Assembly (NCBI RefSeq): GCF_029338195.1
Contig: NZ_CP119781.1
Span: 124,001 to 188,000, forward strand
DNA length: 64,000 bases
Reading direction: 5' to 3'
Origin: Haloarcula litorea
GTDB lineage: Archaea; Halobacteriota; Halobacteria; Halobacteriales; Haloarculaceae
Shown piece by piece: positions 47,029 through 55,985 of this stretch (within the stretch, counting starts at the first letter, position 1; each line of letters opens with the position of its first letter). A program made the translations under genes and the position numbers. The notes below the pieces were generated by a model. The model ran no database searches. It was not told the origin of the DNA and saw nothing but the letters and a program-made list of their open reading frames with translations.

Positions 47029-47469
47029 ATGGCACTCCCAATCGACCCAAGCCAGATCGACCCTGCGGACATCGGTGAAGAACAGGTAACTCTCGAAATG
47101 AGCCACGATGAAGCGATCGAACACGTCCGCGAGGTGTTCACGGACGCGGGTTTCGGCATCCCCGTCGAGTTCTCGCCCTCCGAGATGCTCAACGAGAAGG
47201 TCGACGCCGGCCGCGACCCCTACTACGTGCTGGGGGCGTGCAACCCCGAAGTCGCCGACCGCGCGCTGGACGCAACCGACAACCAACTCGGTGCACTGAT
47301 GCCGTGCAACGTCGTCGTTTGGGAAGAAGAACCGGGCAAGCAGGTCGTCTATCACGTCTCCATCATGCGCATCGCCCGCCTCATCGGGATAGCGTCCGAC
47401 GACGACGAGATGGCAGACATCGTCGCCGACACCGGCGAACTCGTCGACGAGGCGTTCGCGAACCTCTAA
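47029..47469 (+). CDS. DUF302-domain protein
   Basis: A 146-residue protein. SHDEAIEHVREVFTDAGFGIPVEFSPSEMLNEKVDAGRDPYYVLGACNPEVADRALDATDNQLGALMPCNVVVWEE is the DUF302 core (cytosolic, beta-alpha-beta), including the ACNP and PCNVVV cysteines. DUF302 proteins accompany sulfur and thiosulfate genes in many prokaryotes; the exact role is unknown, possibly sulfane or metal handling. It is 1 nt before the methyltransferase gene, so it is bicistronic. Confidence 0.88.
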   Translation: MALPIDPSQIDPADIGEEQVTLEMSHDEAIEHVREVFTDAGFGIPVEFSPSEMLNEKVDAGRDPYYVLGACNPEVADRALDATDNQLGALMPCNVVVWEEEPGKQVVYHVSIMRIARLIGIASDDDEMADIVADTGELVDEAFANL

Positions 47470-47470
47470 G

Positions 47471-48031
47471 ATGGGACATCACACGTTCGACGCCGACCGC
47501 GCTGACAAACTCGAAGAGGCACAGCGACGGTACCGGTCCCTCTCCGCGGAGGAACTCCTCTGGGCGCTCTCTCCAGATGGAGACGAAACGGTCGCAGATC
47601 TGGGCAGCGGGACCGGGTTCTACACCGACGACGTCGCACCGACTGTCGACCACGTGTACGCCGTCGACATTCAGGATGCGATGCACGACTACTACCGGGA
47701 GAAAGGCGTCCCCGAGAACGTCGACCTCGTGACGAGTGGCGTGGACGACCTCCCACTCGATTCCGACAGTCTCGACGCGGCGTTCTCGACGATGACCTAC
47801 CACGAGTTCGCGAACGAACAGGCGTTGAGCGAACTCAGTCGCGTGCTCGCCTCACAGGGGACGCTCGTTATCGTGGACTGGGCAGCTTCCGGAAGTGGGT
47901 CTCACGGCCCACCCGTTGACGAGCGGTATTCCGCCACCGAGACGGCGAACGCGCTCCGCCAGCATGGATTCACAGTCGAATTCGAAGCGCTCCGGCCAGA
48001 AACGTTTCTGGTAACGGCATCAGCCGAATAA
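47471..48031 (+). CDS. class I SAM-dependent methyltransferase, second copy
   Basis: A 186-residue protein with motif I VADLGSGTGFYTDDVA, the acidic end AVDIQDAMHDYYREKG, TSGVDDLPLDSDSLDAAFSTMTYHEF and the closing strand TLVIVDWAASGSG. Its layout is like that of the enzyme at 41.3-41.9 kb. The substrate is unknown. It is coupled to the DUF302 gene. It ends the sulfur island on this side; the following genes are signal transduction. Confidence 0.85.
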   Translation: MGHHTFDADRADKLEEAQRRYRSLSAEELLWALSPDGDETVADLGSGTGFYTDDVAPTVDHVYAVDIQDAMHDYYREKGVPENVDLVTSGVDDLPLDSDSLDAAFSTMTYHEFANEQALSELSRVLASQGTLVIVDWAASGSGSHGPPVDERYSATETANALRQHGFTVEFEALRPETFLVTASAE

Positions 48032-48170
48032 GTGAAAGAACACCCGAACGGCACGTGAGCACCAGATTGACCTGTAGCGGCGGAGACGTGGCTGAGAATC
48101 ATCCTCTCCGGTGTGAAGGGCCGGTCGCGGACTCGAACGAACTCAGAAGACCATTATCAGTTGCATACGA

Positions 48171-50333
48171 ATGGAGAATATGACCGGTGACGTTGGAGTC
48201 CATCTGGACTCGACGCTATTCCTAGATTCACAACCCATCGAGATACTACACATCGAGGACGACCCAAGCTTCGCTGATCTTGTCGCGACCTTCCTCGAGC
48301 GCGAGCAAGACGCGTTTACCGTTCGCACCGAGACCGACCCCCGTGACGCACTTGCGATTCTCGAAGCAGATACCTGTTCAGTGGACTGTATCGTGAGCGA
48401 TTATGATATGCCGGGTTTGGACGGTTTGGCCGTCTTAGAACGAGTGAGGGAGACCCACCCTGAAATTCCGTTTATCCTCTTTACCGGGAAAGGAAGCGAG
48501 GAGATAGCCAGCGAAGCCATCACAGCCGGTGTCACCGACTATCTCCAGAAAGCCGGCGGCACGGAACAGTACAGCGTTCTCGCCAACCGCATCCAGAACG
48601 CGGTCGGTGGGTATCGGGCTGAACGATACAACCGTGGTCTTGAAGCCATCGAGACCGCCCAAGACGGGATCAGCATTCTCAACGAAGACGGCTACATCGA
48701 GTACGCGAACACCGCCTGTGCAGAGATACTCGGCTACACCCGTGAGGAGCTCATCGGTCTCCACTGGGAGACGTTCTATCACGACGACGATATCGATGCC
48801 GTCTACGACGTACTCCTCCCAGAAGCACGCGACGGCCGCTGGCACGGAACCACGACGTTCGTCCGAAAGAACGGGAGCGAACTCGACATCGAACATACCC
48901 TCTCGTACACAGAGGACGGCTCACTCATCTGCACGCTCAGTCCACAGGCAACGGTTGACGCCGGCGAGTCAAAGCTGTCTGCAAAAGAGCAAGCGATGGA
49001 CGAAGCGCCCATCGGAATTCTCCTAACCGACCCTCACCAGGAGGATAATCCGATCATCTACGCAAACGACGAATTCACCGACCTGACCGGCTACGGGAAA
49101 CGAGAGATAATCGGCCGGAACTGCCGATTTCTCCAAGGCGAAGCGACTGAAGACGAACCTGTCCAAACCCTCCGGACTGCGATCGACAGTCGGGAATCGG
49201 CGACCGTCGAGTTACGAAACTACCGGAAAGATGGAACTGAGTTCTGGAACCGCGTCCGTGTCGCCCCGCTGTTCGACGACGATGGAGAGTTGGATCTCTT
49301 TGTCGGGTTCCAAGATGACGTCACGGACCGCAAACAGTACGAACAGCAGTTACAGTCCCATAGCGCACGACTAGAGGCGCTGTTTGAGCATTCGCCGGAT
49401 ATGTTTGCAGTCCACGACATCGACGGTGTGATTCGGGATGTTAACCAGCGGCTGTGTGACGAACTCGGCTATACCGAATCAGAACTTCTGGGACGGAAGG
49501 TCTGGGACATCGATCCAACAGCCGACCCGGAGCGAGCGTCATCGTTCTGGAAGAAACTCCCACCGAATACTCCACACCGATTTGAAGGCCAACTCGAGCG
49601 CAAAGACGGGTCGGCGTTCCCCATCGAGGTCCATCTCATCCGGCTCAATTTGGAGGGGAAAGACCGATTCGTGGCGATGGACCGCGACATCAGCGACCAG
49701 AAGCGACGCGAACGCGAACTCGTCCAACAGAACGAGCGGCTTGACCGGTTCACGAGTGTCGTGAGCCACGACTTGCGCAACCCGCTGCAAGTCGCGGAGG
49801 GACGTCTCGAGTTACTGCGTGAGGACTGCGACAGCGATCACATCGACGATATCGACCATGCGCTGGACCGGATGGATTCACTCATCGAGGACTTGCTGAC
49901 ACTCGCTCAAACTGGCGAGGAAGCGATGACACTTGAGTCCATCCAGTTATCGAATCTTGTTGAAACCATCTGGGAGACAGTATCTGCTACTGATGCGATA
50001 TTAAGGGTTGAAACCGAACGGACCGTCGAGGCCGACCGCGATCAACTCCGGCAGCTCCTAACTAACCTCCTTCGGAACTCGGTCGAGCACGGCGGGCCAG
50101 CCGTGACAGTAACAGTCGGAGACACAGCGAACGGGTTCTATGTCGCCGACGACGGAGCCGGCCTTCCTGAGGCCGCGGGAGAAGACGTGTTTGACGCTGG
50201 ATATACGACAGCCGACAACGGGACAGGGTTCGGCCTCAGCATCGTCGAGGAAGTCGCTAGCAGGCACGGCTGGACAGTCACAGCCTCTAACGGCGCTTGC
50301 GGGGGTGCGCGGTTCGAGATTTCAACCGAGTGA
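48171..50333 (+). CDS. hybrid histidine kinase with receiver, LOV and PAS domains
   Basis: A 720-residue protein. A receiver domain covers about 22-140, with phospho-acceptor D77 in VSDYDMPG. PAS 1 covers about 155-262. PAS 2 (about 275-390) is a LOV domain with GRNCRFLQG, C318 as the flavin-adduct cysteine, and Q381 in VGFQDD. PAS 3 covers about 400-515. HisKA has H533 in VVSHDLRNPLQV, and HATPase has an N-box reading NLLRNSVEHGG and G-boxes DDGAGLPEAA and GTGFGLSI. It is predicted as a soluble blue-light-sensing kinase. The receiver sits at the N-terminus, the common haloarchaeal arrangement. No cognate regulator is adjacent. It is full length. Confidence 0.9.
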   Translation: MENMTGDVGVHLDSTLFLDSQPIEILHIEDDPSFADLVATFLEREQDAFTVRTETDPRDALAILEADTCSVDCIVSDYDMPGLDGLAVLERVRETHPEIPFILFTGKGSEEIASEAITAGVTDYLQKAGGTEQYSVLANRIQNAVGGYRAERYNRGLEAIETAQDGISILNEDGYIEYANTACAEILGYTREELIGLHWETFYHDDDIDAVYDVLLPEARDGRWHGTTTFVRKNGSELDIEHTLSYTEDGSLICTLSPQATVDAGESKLSAKEQAMDEAPIGILLTDPHQEDNPIIYANDEFTDLTGYGKREIIGRNCRFLQGEATEDEPVQTLRTAIDSRESATVELRNYRKDGTEFWNRVRVAPLFDDDGELDLFVGFQDDVTDRKQYEQQLQSHSARLEALFEHSPDMFAVHDIDGVIRDVNQRLCDELGYTESELLGRKVWDIDPTADPERASSFWKKLPPNTPHRFEGQLERKDGSAFPIEVHLIRLNLEGKDRFVAMDRDISDQKRRERELVQQNERLDRFTSVVSHDLRNPLQVAEGRLELLREDCDSDHIDDIDHALDRMDSLIEDLLTLAQTGEEAMTLESIQLSNLVETIWETVSATDAILRVETERTVEADRDQLRQLLTNLLRNSVEHGGPAVTVTVGDTANGFYVADDGAGLPEAAGEDVFDAGYTTADNGTGFGLSIVEEVASRHGWTVTASNGACGGARFEISTE

Positions 50334-50425
50334 AAACCAGACCGTACTCGGCGTAACCTCGGCTTTCAGAAGTTCCTCAAGAAGCCCTATAGTTATATGT
50401 CATTCGCCGGTACAGATATGTTTAT

Positions 50426-51391
50426 ATGCCACCCATGCGCCGCCGGTTCCTCGGACAGATAGGCCGCGCTGGCGGGGTGGCCGTTACCGGCATACTCAGT
50501 GGGTGCGCCAAGAGTGAACAACCCGAATCAGAATCAGTAACCGTTCGGATCGGGTCGAAGCCGTTCACTGAGCAGAAGATTCTCAGCTACCTCGCCTACG
50601 AACGGCTACGGAGAATCGATTGGATTCGTGCCGTCGATGAAATCGGGGCAGGAAACTCGCTATCGAACTGGGAGGCAACAGCATCGGGGGATCAACACCT
50701 GTACTGGGAGTACACGGGTACGGCATGGCTGCAGCTCCCGCCTCGCCACGATAGACGGATCACCGACCCCGAGTCACTCTTTGAGCGGGTCCAAGCGGAC
50801 GCTGATTCCCAGCGACTCCAGTTGGCTGACCCGGCACCGTTCTCGAACGAGTACGTCATCGCTGCCGACGCTCGATGGGCGGAACAGACCGAGATTTCGA
50901 CCATCAGCGATTTGGCAGCCCATATCCGAAACGGTGGTGATACGCCTGGTGTCGCCGTCAACGAGGAATTCTTTCATCGGCAGGACGGATGGCGTGGACT
51001 CGCTTCATATTATGAAATCGAGACTGCGAACGGCGAGCCAATCCAGACCGAACCGTTCATTGTCACGTCGATCGGGCTGACGTACGAACTACTCGAACAG
51101 GGTCGCGTGCAGATTACGAGTGGTTTTGCGACTGATCCGCAGCTCAACCGGTCGACAGTTACAGTCCTCGAGGACGACCGCGACTACTTCCTCCCCTACC
51201 AACCGGCCCCGACAGCGTATGCTCCGCTCATCGACGAACATCCGGAGGTATTCGAGATTCTCTCCCCTGTTGGTTCAGCACTCGATAAGTCGATAATGCG
51301 GAACCTCAACAGCCGGGTCCTCCTCGATGGAGAGCATCCGTTCGCGGTCGCAACACAGTTTTTAGAGGGCGAGGTGCTCGACGATGCGTAG
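50426..51391 (+). CDS. ProX/OpuAC-like substrate-binding lipoprotein
   Basis: A 321-residue protein. The N-terminus RRRFLGQIGRAGGVAVTGILSGCA combines a twin-arginine signal and a lipobox (LSGC), so it is exported and lipid-anchored. The mature part, VTVRIGSKPFTEQKILSYLAYERL and YWEYTGTAWLQLP, matches periplasmic quaternary-amine (glycine betaine/choline) binding proteins of ABC importers. No permease or ATPase is adjacent. Instead the gene overlaps a receptor kinase-type gene by 8 nt, so it probably delivers ligand to a sensor rather than a transporter. An ATG at 50435 is an alternative start. Confidence 0.8.
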   Translation: MPPMRRRFLGQIGRAGGVAVTGILSGCAKSEQPESESVTVRIGSKPFTEQKILSYLAYERLRRIDWIRAVDEIGAGNSLSNWEATASGDQHLYWEYTGTAWLQLPPRHDRRITDPESLFERVQADADSQRLQLADPAPFSNEYVIAADARWAEQTEISTISDLAAHIRNGGDTPGVAVNEEFFHRQDGWRGLASYYEIETANGEPIQTEPFIVTSIGLTYELLEQGRVQITSGFATDPQLNRSTVTVLEDDRDYFLPYQPAPTAYAPLIDEHPEVFEILSPVGSALDKSIMRNLNSRVLLDGEHPFAVATQFLEGEVLDDA

Positions 51392-53216
51392 ATACCTGTC
51401 CTCCCTCCCCGTTCTGGGAACGATCATCGCTGTTGTGCGGTCGTCGTTCCGACGGAAACTTACTACGGCGCTCCTCGTCGTCTTCCTAATCATCAGTATC
51501 GGCACAGTCGGACTATATGTACAGGTGGGGGGATTGTTGGAGGACAACGTCGAACAGTCGATGACCGCGGCTGCCGAGACCGAAGCGGACGAATTGCGAG
51601 AATGGTGTGGCAAGAACCGACTCGTCGCTCAGCTCCTCTCCGAACATCCGGTCTTCGAGGATGGCGACCACACCGAGGTTCGGGAGTATTTACAGGCACA
51701 GCAAGGGGACAGATCTGATACCGAGATCGTTCGGGCATACGTAATTGATCGGCGGAATCAGACTGTTTCGGTCAGTTCAGATGGAGAAATGGGGGACAAC
51801 CCATCGAAGAACTCGGCTGGACTGAACGGTTCGCCTTCCAGGATTTCGATGACGTGCAGGTGACTGACCCGTATGCAGTACAAAACGAGACGGTTATCGG
51901 GTTTATTTCCCCAATTCGTCGGACCCCGGAGCAGTTACTTGTCGTCGAAATCGACACCGCGACTATCTTCGATCGCTTCGAACATCCCGTCGACGGCGGC
52001 TTTACGCGAGTGGTCAATTCCAACGGGACGGTCGTGTTCAGTGATGATGCAGCCGCGACGCTCACCCAATACCGCGATGGAAATCGTCGTGCACCGGCAG
52101 TCAGCAGTGGCCTGCGGGGGGACTCTGGGTTTACCGAATCACCAGCCTACGAGACCCAGCCTGAGACAGAGGGAGAGTACGTCGCAGCGTATGCTGCGGT
52201 TCCGAACACCGACTGGGTCGTCATCGAACACGCACCAGCCAGTGAAGCGTACGTCATAACCCAGCAAGCCCTTCGATGGATCGGTGGAATTGCAGCGTTC
52301 ACTCTGCTTGCGCTCGTGGGTGTCGTCGGCGTTCTCGGCCGAGATGTGACCGGCGCGCTCTCTCGGCTAACCGACCGGGCAGAGCAGATCGAAGATGGTC
52401 AGTACGACGTGGAGTTCGATACCGACCGGCCGGACGAGTTCGGCGACCTCAACCGGACGATAGCCTCGACACGGGATGCCCTCCAGCAGCGCATCGAGGA
52501 GATCCGCGAAACACAGACTGAGCTTGAAGCATCGAATGCGAGTCTCGAAGAGCGGTCCGAGATGGTGAACGTGCTGAATCGCATCCTCCGTCACAACGTT
52601 CGGAACGAGGTGAACGTCATCACTGGACGAGCTGAATTGGCTGCGTCTCGCATCGACGACGAGGCGGCCCAAGCAGATTTAGAGGCTGTGCAGAATGCTG
52701 CGTGGGAACTCAGTACGATTTCGTCACGCACACAGCGCATCAAACAGCTGCTCGCCGAAGAGAACGCCGAGCCAGAACCCGTTGATTTGGACGATGTAGC
52801 CTCGAAGTTATCGGGGGTTGATGCCGACACCCGTGCGCAGATGTCGAATTCAACGGTGAGACAAACGACAGAGCTATCCAAGCGACACAGACGTTCCCGA
52901 CCGCAGTCGCAGATGTTGTCCACCAGATCGCGACGCACATGAAAGGGAAGTTCACGTGGATGTTACGGTCACCGTTACTGACGCTGGAACAGATGAGGAG
53001 AGGATTGTTCTCCGAATCGATGACGATGCCGACGGACTCCCCGAATTAGATGTTCAAGCTGTCAACGCAGGCGAGGAGAGCCCGCTCAATCACGCGGAGG
53101 GGCTGGCGCTCTGGTGTCTCGAATGGACAGTGACGAAATCTGGTGGGGAACTACATGTCGCTCCCGAGGATACGACTCTCAAAATCAAGCTCCCTACTGC
53201 TTCAACCGGCCCGTAG
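51384..53216 (+). pseudogene. membrane receptor histidine kinase, multiply frameshifted
   Basis: Frame 1 (51384 on) has a TM helix, LTTALLVVFLIISIGTVGLYVQV, and an extracellular sensor start. After the G-run at 51789-51793 the sequence continues in another frame with PIEELGWTERFAFQDFDDVQV and onward, including a second TM (GIAAFTLLALVGVVGVLG), HAMP, and HisKA-like NRILRHNVRNEVNVITGRAEL. Two further shifts, near 52850 and 52948, separate the HATPase remains (VDVTVTVTDAGTDEERIVL to a stop at 53216). At least three frame changes make loss of function likely. The extracellular domain would have sensed ligand from the ProX-like protein. Confidence 0.78.
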
Positions 53217-53299
53217 ACAGCTATTCGCTATTTTTACTTATTGCTCACAGCGACTATCGGAGTACTAGTTCCTGTATCTCTTGATGGGTGATCCAAGAG

Positions 53300-53341
53300 T
53301 TAACCAACACCTCTGCGTTTGAGGGGGAGTATGTTGGTTAA
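53300..53341. repeat. TTAACCAACA inverted repeat, copy 5
   Basis: TTAACCAACA (53300-53309) and TGTTGGTTAA (53332-53341) have a 22-nt spacer. The right arm abuts the T-run of leader copy 15. It marks the right border of the sulfur/signalling island. Confidence 0.85.
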
Positions 53342-53342
53342 G

Positions 53343-53373
53343 TTTTTCAGCGCCCGCGGAGGGGCGGAGGCGC
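53343..53373 (+). promoter_or_regulatory. covarying leader hairpin, copy 15
   Basis: TTTTTC is followed by GCGCC (53350-53354) pairing with GGCGC (53369-53373), with a loop containing GGAGGGGCGGA. The SWIM protein start is 21 nt downstream. It lies 29 kb from the other copies, showing the leader is not a local tandem duplication. Confidence 0.7.
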
Positions 53374-53393
53374 GTTCTGACCTCCGTCGAATA

Positions 53394-54218
53394 ATGACTG
53401 AACCCTATCTCACGACGGTCCTCGAGGAAGCCGAGCACGTCGCCGAGCAGCACGATCAGGTCGCCCGAACGACAGACAACCAAGCCCACGAGTACCTCCG
53501 ATACACCGTTCTTCGGGTGCTTGAAGGCGAGGCGGACCACCTCCCAGCAGACTGGATGCCGGTCGATGGCGTGACCGTCGGCTACGGGAGCGATGAAGCG
53601 ATGTTCAATAGCTGGGGCTCCAGCGAAGACTGGTGGGAGACCGTCCCGCCGCAGGAGGCGTGTACCCGCTTCCGGGTGTTCTTCCCGGACGACCACCAGA
53701 CGGTTCCCCGCGATATCGTCGACGTGATGGCCGCACTCGGTGCCTGGCGCGTCTGGACTGGGAGCGCAGCCGCGTGCGGCTCCTACGACCATCGCGAGCG
53801 CCGCGAGGTCCATTACCTCTGGCCGGAAGGCCATCCGGTCGAGGAAGTGCTCCACGAGCGGCTCAGTGGCCCTGCGGAAGCCGTCGCTCCCGACGGTGGC
53901 CGAACGGGCGATGTTCGCGACCGACTGGTCGTCGACGAGAACGCACAGTCGCAGGACGATCTCGAGCCCCGCACGAAGCGTGCCGTCGCCGAAGCGATGG
54001 ACGTCTCACTCCTCTCGAAAGGTGGCCGCTACGAGGTGCAGTCCGTGTCCGGCAACAGGTACGAAGTCGACGTCGTCGACGAATCGTGTACCTGTCCCGA
54101 CTGGCAGCAGCGTTCACCCGAAGGCGGCTGCAAACACCTGCGTCGCGTCGATCACGAGATCAAACGGGGCCGTGTTCCGCGTCCGGATGGCCGACTCCCA
54201 GCTGAGCTAGCGGAGTAA
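53394..54218 (+). CDS. SWIM zinc-finger protein
   Basis: 274 residues from the ATG at 53394 (MTEPYLTTVLEEA). The N-terminal half is a large alpha/beta region (TRFRVFFPDDHQTVPRDIVDVMAALGAWRVWTG). The C-terminal SWIM motif is SCTCPDWQQRSPEGGCKHLRRV (C-x-C-x(n)-C-x-H, around residue 240). SWIM domains bind DNA or proteins and occur in recombination, transposase and helicase-associated proteins. It carries the same leader hairpin and inverted repeat as the 12-25 kb block, so it belongs to that regulon. It is intact, with unknown partner. Confidence 0.8.
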   Translation: MTEPYLTTVLEEAEHVAEQHDQVARTTDNQAHEYLRYTVLRVLEGEADHLPADWMPVDGVTVGYGSDEAMFNSWGSSEDWWETVPPQEACTRFRVFFPDDHQTVPRDIVDVMAALGAWRVWTGSAAACGSYDHRERREVHYLWPEGHPVEEVLHERLSGPAEAVAPDGGRTGDVRDRLVVDENAQSQDDLEPRTKRAVAEAMDVSLLSKGGRYEVQSVSGNRYEVDVVDESCTCPDWQQRSPEGGCKHLRRVDHEIKRGRVPRPDGRLPAELAE

Positions 54219-54272
54219 CTACCCCGAACCAATGGTTACAACATGGGACAGTTGTAGGCGGGCGTTCCCGCG

Positions 54273-55031
54273 TTATAGACTGTACCGCTCGCCGTCCTCG
54301 GGAACGTGTACATCCTCTGTCTCTGCCCGCAGTTCCTCGCGCGACAGCAAGCAATGGTTGATCGCCTCCATGTGGACGACCACTATTTCGGCGTCAGTGG
54401 CCTCTCGGACAGCGTTGATGTCCTCGACCCCCATCGTGATGGGTTCGCCCTGATCGAACTGCGCTTCGCCGCCGTTGAGAACCACCAGATCGGGTTCGTA
54501 CTGGTCAAGTGTCTCCTCGACCGGTTCGTACCAGATCGTGTCCCCGGCGACATACACTGTCTCGTCGCCCTCGAAAACGAAGCCCGAGACCGGACCCATT
54601 CCCTCGGCGAGGTCGCCGTGCCCGTGCTGGCCCGGCGTCCGGTGGATTGTGACTCCCTCGAAGGTGGTTTCGTCGTCGACGGGGCGAACATCAGTGAAGC
54701 CCTCGTCAGTGAAGGCGTCGGCTTCCTCGGGCTGACAGAACAGCGGCACGTCGGCATCGAGTTCCTCTCTGGCCGCTTCGTCCCAGTGGTCGGGGTGGCG
54801 GTGCGTAACGACCACAGCGTCGTAGGTGAGATCAACGTCGGGCAGCGGAACAAGCGGATTCCGATCCTGATTCGCCGTGGTGAGGAACTCCGGAACTGCC
54901 GGGTTGTCTGTCACCGTCGGCATCTCGCCCTCCGGCGTGAACATCGGATCCACGAGGAACGTCGTGTCACCGACGTCCAGGAGGATAGTCGCGTTACGAA
55001 TCAGCTGAACACTCGCACCAGTCGTTGCCAT
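54273..55031 (-). CDS. metallo-beta-lactamase-fold hydrolase
   Basis: 252 residues from the ATG at 55031 (MATTGASVQLIRN). It has the metal motif THRHPDHWD, then HRTPGQHGHGD, VAGDTIWYEPV and a late His in VVVHMEAINHCLL. The layout is that of UlaG-like L-ascorbate lactonase/MBL proteins with the N-terminal strand ATILLDVGDTTFLVDPMF. The substrate is unknown. It lies 75 nt before the end of a Bat-type regulator on the same strand, which may control it. Confidence 0.85.
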   Translation of the reverse strand: MATTGASVQLIRNATILLDVGDTTFLVDPMFTPEGEMPTVTDNPAVPEFLTTANQDRNPLVPLPDVDLTYDAVVVTHRHPDHWDEAAREELDADVPLFCQPEEADAFTDEGFTDVRPVDDETTFEGVTIHRTPGQHGHGDLAEGMGPVSGFVFEGDETVYVAGDTIWYEPVEETLDQYEPDLVVLNGGEAQFDQGEPITMGVEDINAVREATDAEIVVVHMEAINHCLLSREELRAETEDVHVPEDGERYSL

Positions 55032-55106
55032 ACCCGGCCCTACGAGATTCTTAGGGATGGGATTTACTTCGACATATTCCAACCGTCGAAGAGTTCGACG
55101 TGCAGT

Positions 55107-55874
55107 TTACTGGATGAACTCGATGTCCTCGGGGTCGAGATCCACGTCGAGATCCACGTCGAGCGAATCGGCGGCGAACTGTTGTGCCAGCCACGCTTCC
55201 GCTCGGTTGAGACGGTACTGGAACGTCGACCGTGACACACCGACATCTTCAGCGATTTCCGCGACCGATTGCTGCCGTGGCTCTTCGTAGTACCCACGTT
55301 CGATTGCAGCTTCAAGCGCAGACTTCTGTTCGGGCGTGAGAGTTTGCTGGACGCGGCCGTCGTCGACCAAGCATGGCGGTGTACCGAGTCGTTCAACAGT
55401 CAGCGACAGCCCCTCTCGCAGGTTCGCTCGGACTTCCTCGTGAATTGCTGATACTGTCCCGTCGATAAGCATCCGCCACCGGTATTGGTCACCACGTCGC
55501 TCCGTGCGCATTATCAACCCCTCGCCGATGTGCTTCGCCGCGACCAAGGGAATCGACCGTGAACCATCACCTTCCCGCCGAAGCCAGTGAATCTTCCGTG
55601 ATTCCGCATTCGACGAGAGGATCGTGTATTCGTATTCGGTCACGGGTGCCTCACACATTCCGGTTGTGCCCGGAGAATCTGCGACGCGTTCCAGTGCGTC
55701 GTCGAACTCGTCGAGGACAGCAGCGGGGCCGACGATCTTCTCAATACCCCACACCGCCTCGTTGGTCGCACTGATCTCCATCGACCGGGCATACAGATCC
55801 GGGTTGTCGATGAAGAGATCCATCACCCCGTCAACCCCCTTCTCGTATTCGACTGTGAAGACGAATTCCCGCAT
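55107..55874 (-). CDS. Bat-type HTH transcription regulator
   Basis: 255 residues from the ATG at 55874 (MREFVFTVEYEKG). The N-terminal region is a sensor-like domain. The C-terminal segment, LTPEQKSALEAAIERGYYEEPRQQSVAEIAEDVGVSRSTFQYRLNRAEAWLAQQF, is the HTH_10 domain of the bacterio-opsin activator family, found only in haloarchaea. It probably regulates the MBL hydrolase gene downstream; the signal is unknown. An Asp-rich tail, DVDLDVDLDPEDIEFIQ, ends the protein. Confidence 0.88.
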   Translation of the reverse strand: MREFVFTVEYEKGVDGVMDLFIDNPDLYARSMEISATNEAVWGIEKIVGPAAVLDEFDDALERVADSPGTTGMCEAPVTEYEYTILSSNAESRKIHWLRREGDGSRSIPLVAAKHIGEGLIMRTERRGDQYRWRMLIDGTVSAIHEEVRANLREGLSLTVERLGTPPCLVDDGRVQQTLTPEQKSALEAAIERGYYEEPRQQSVAEIAEDVGVSRSTFQYRLNRAEAWLAQQFAADSLDVDLDVDLDPEDIEFIQ

Positions 55875-55985
55875 GATACCAGCCGTTCGGGCTTGCTGGA
55901 TAAAACCTGTTTGACGCAACCCGTGAATCATCTGTGACGACAGCCGCCATCAGGTGCCAATTTAAGTGACGATATTGTGAGGAAC

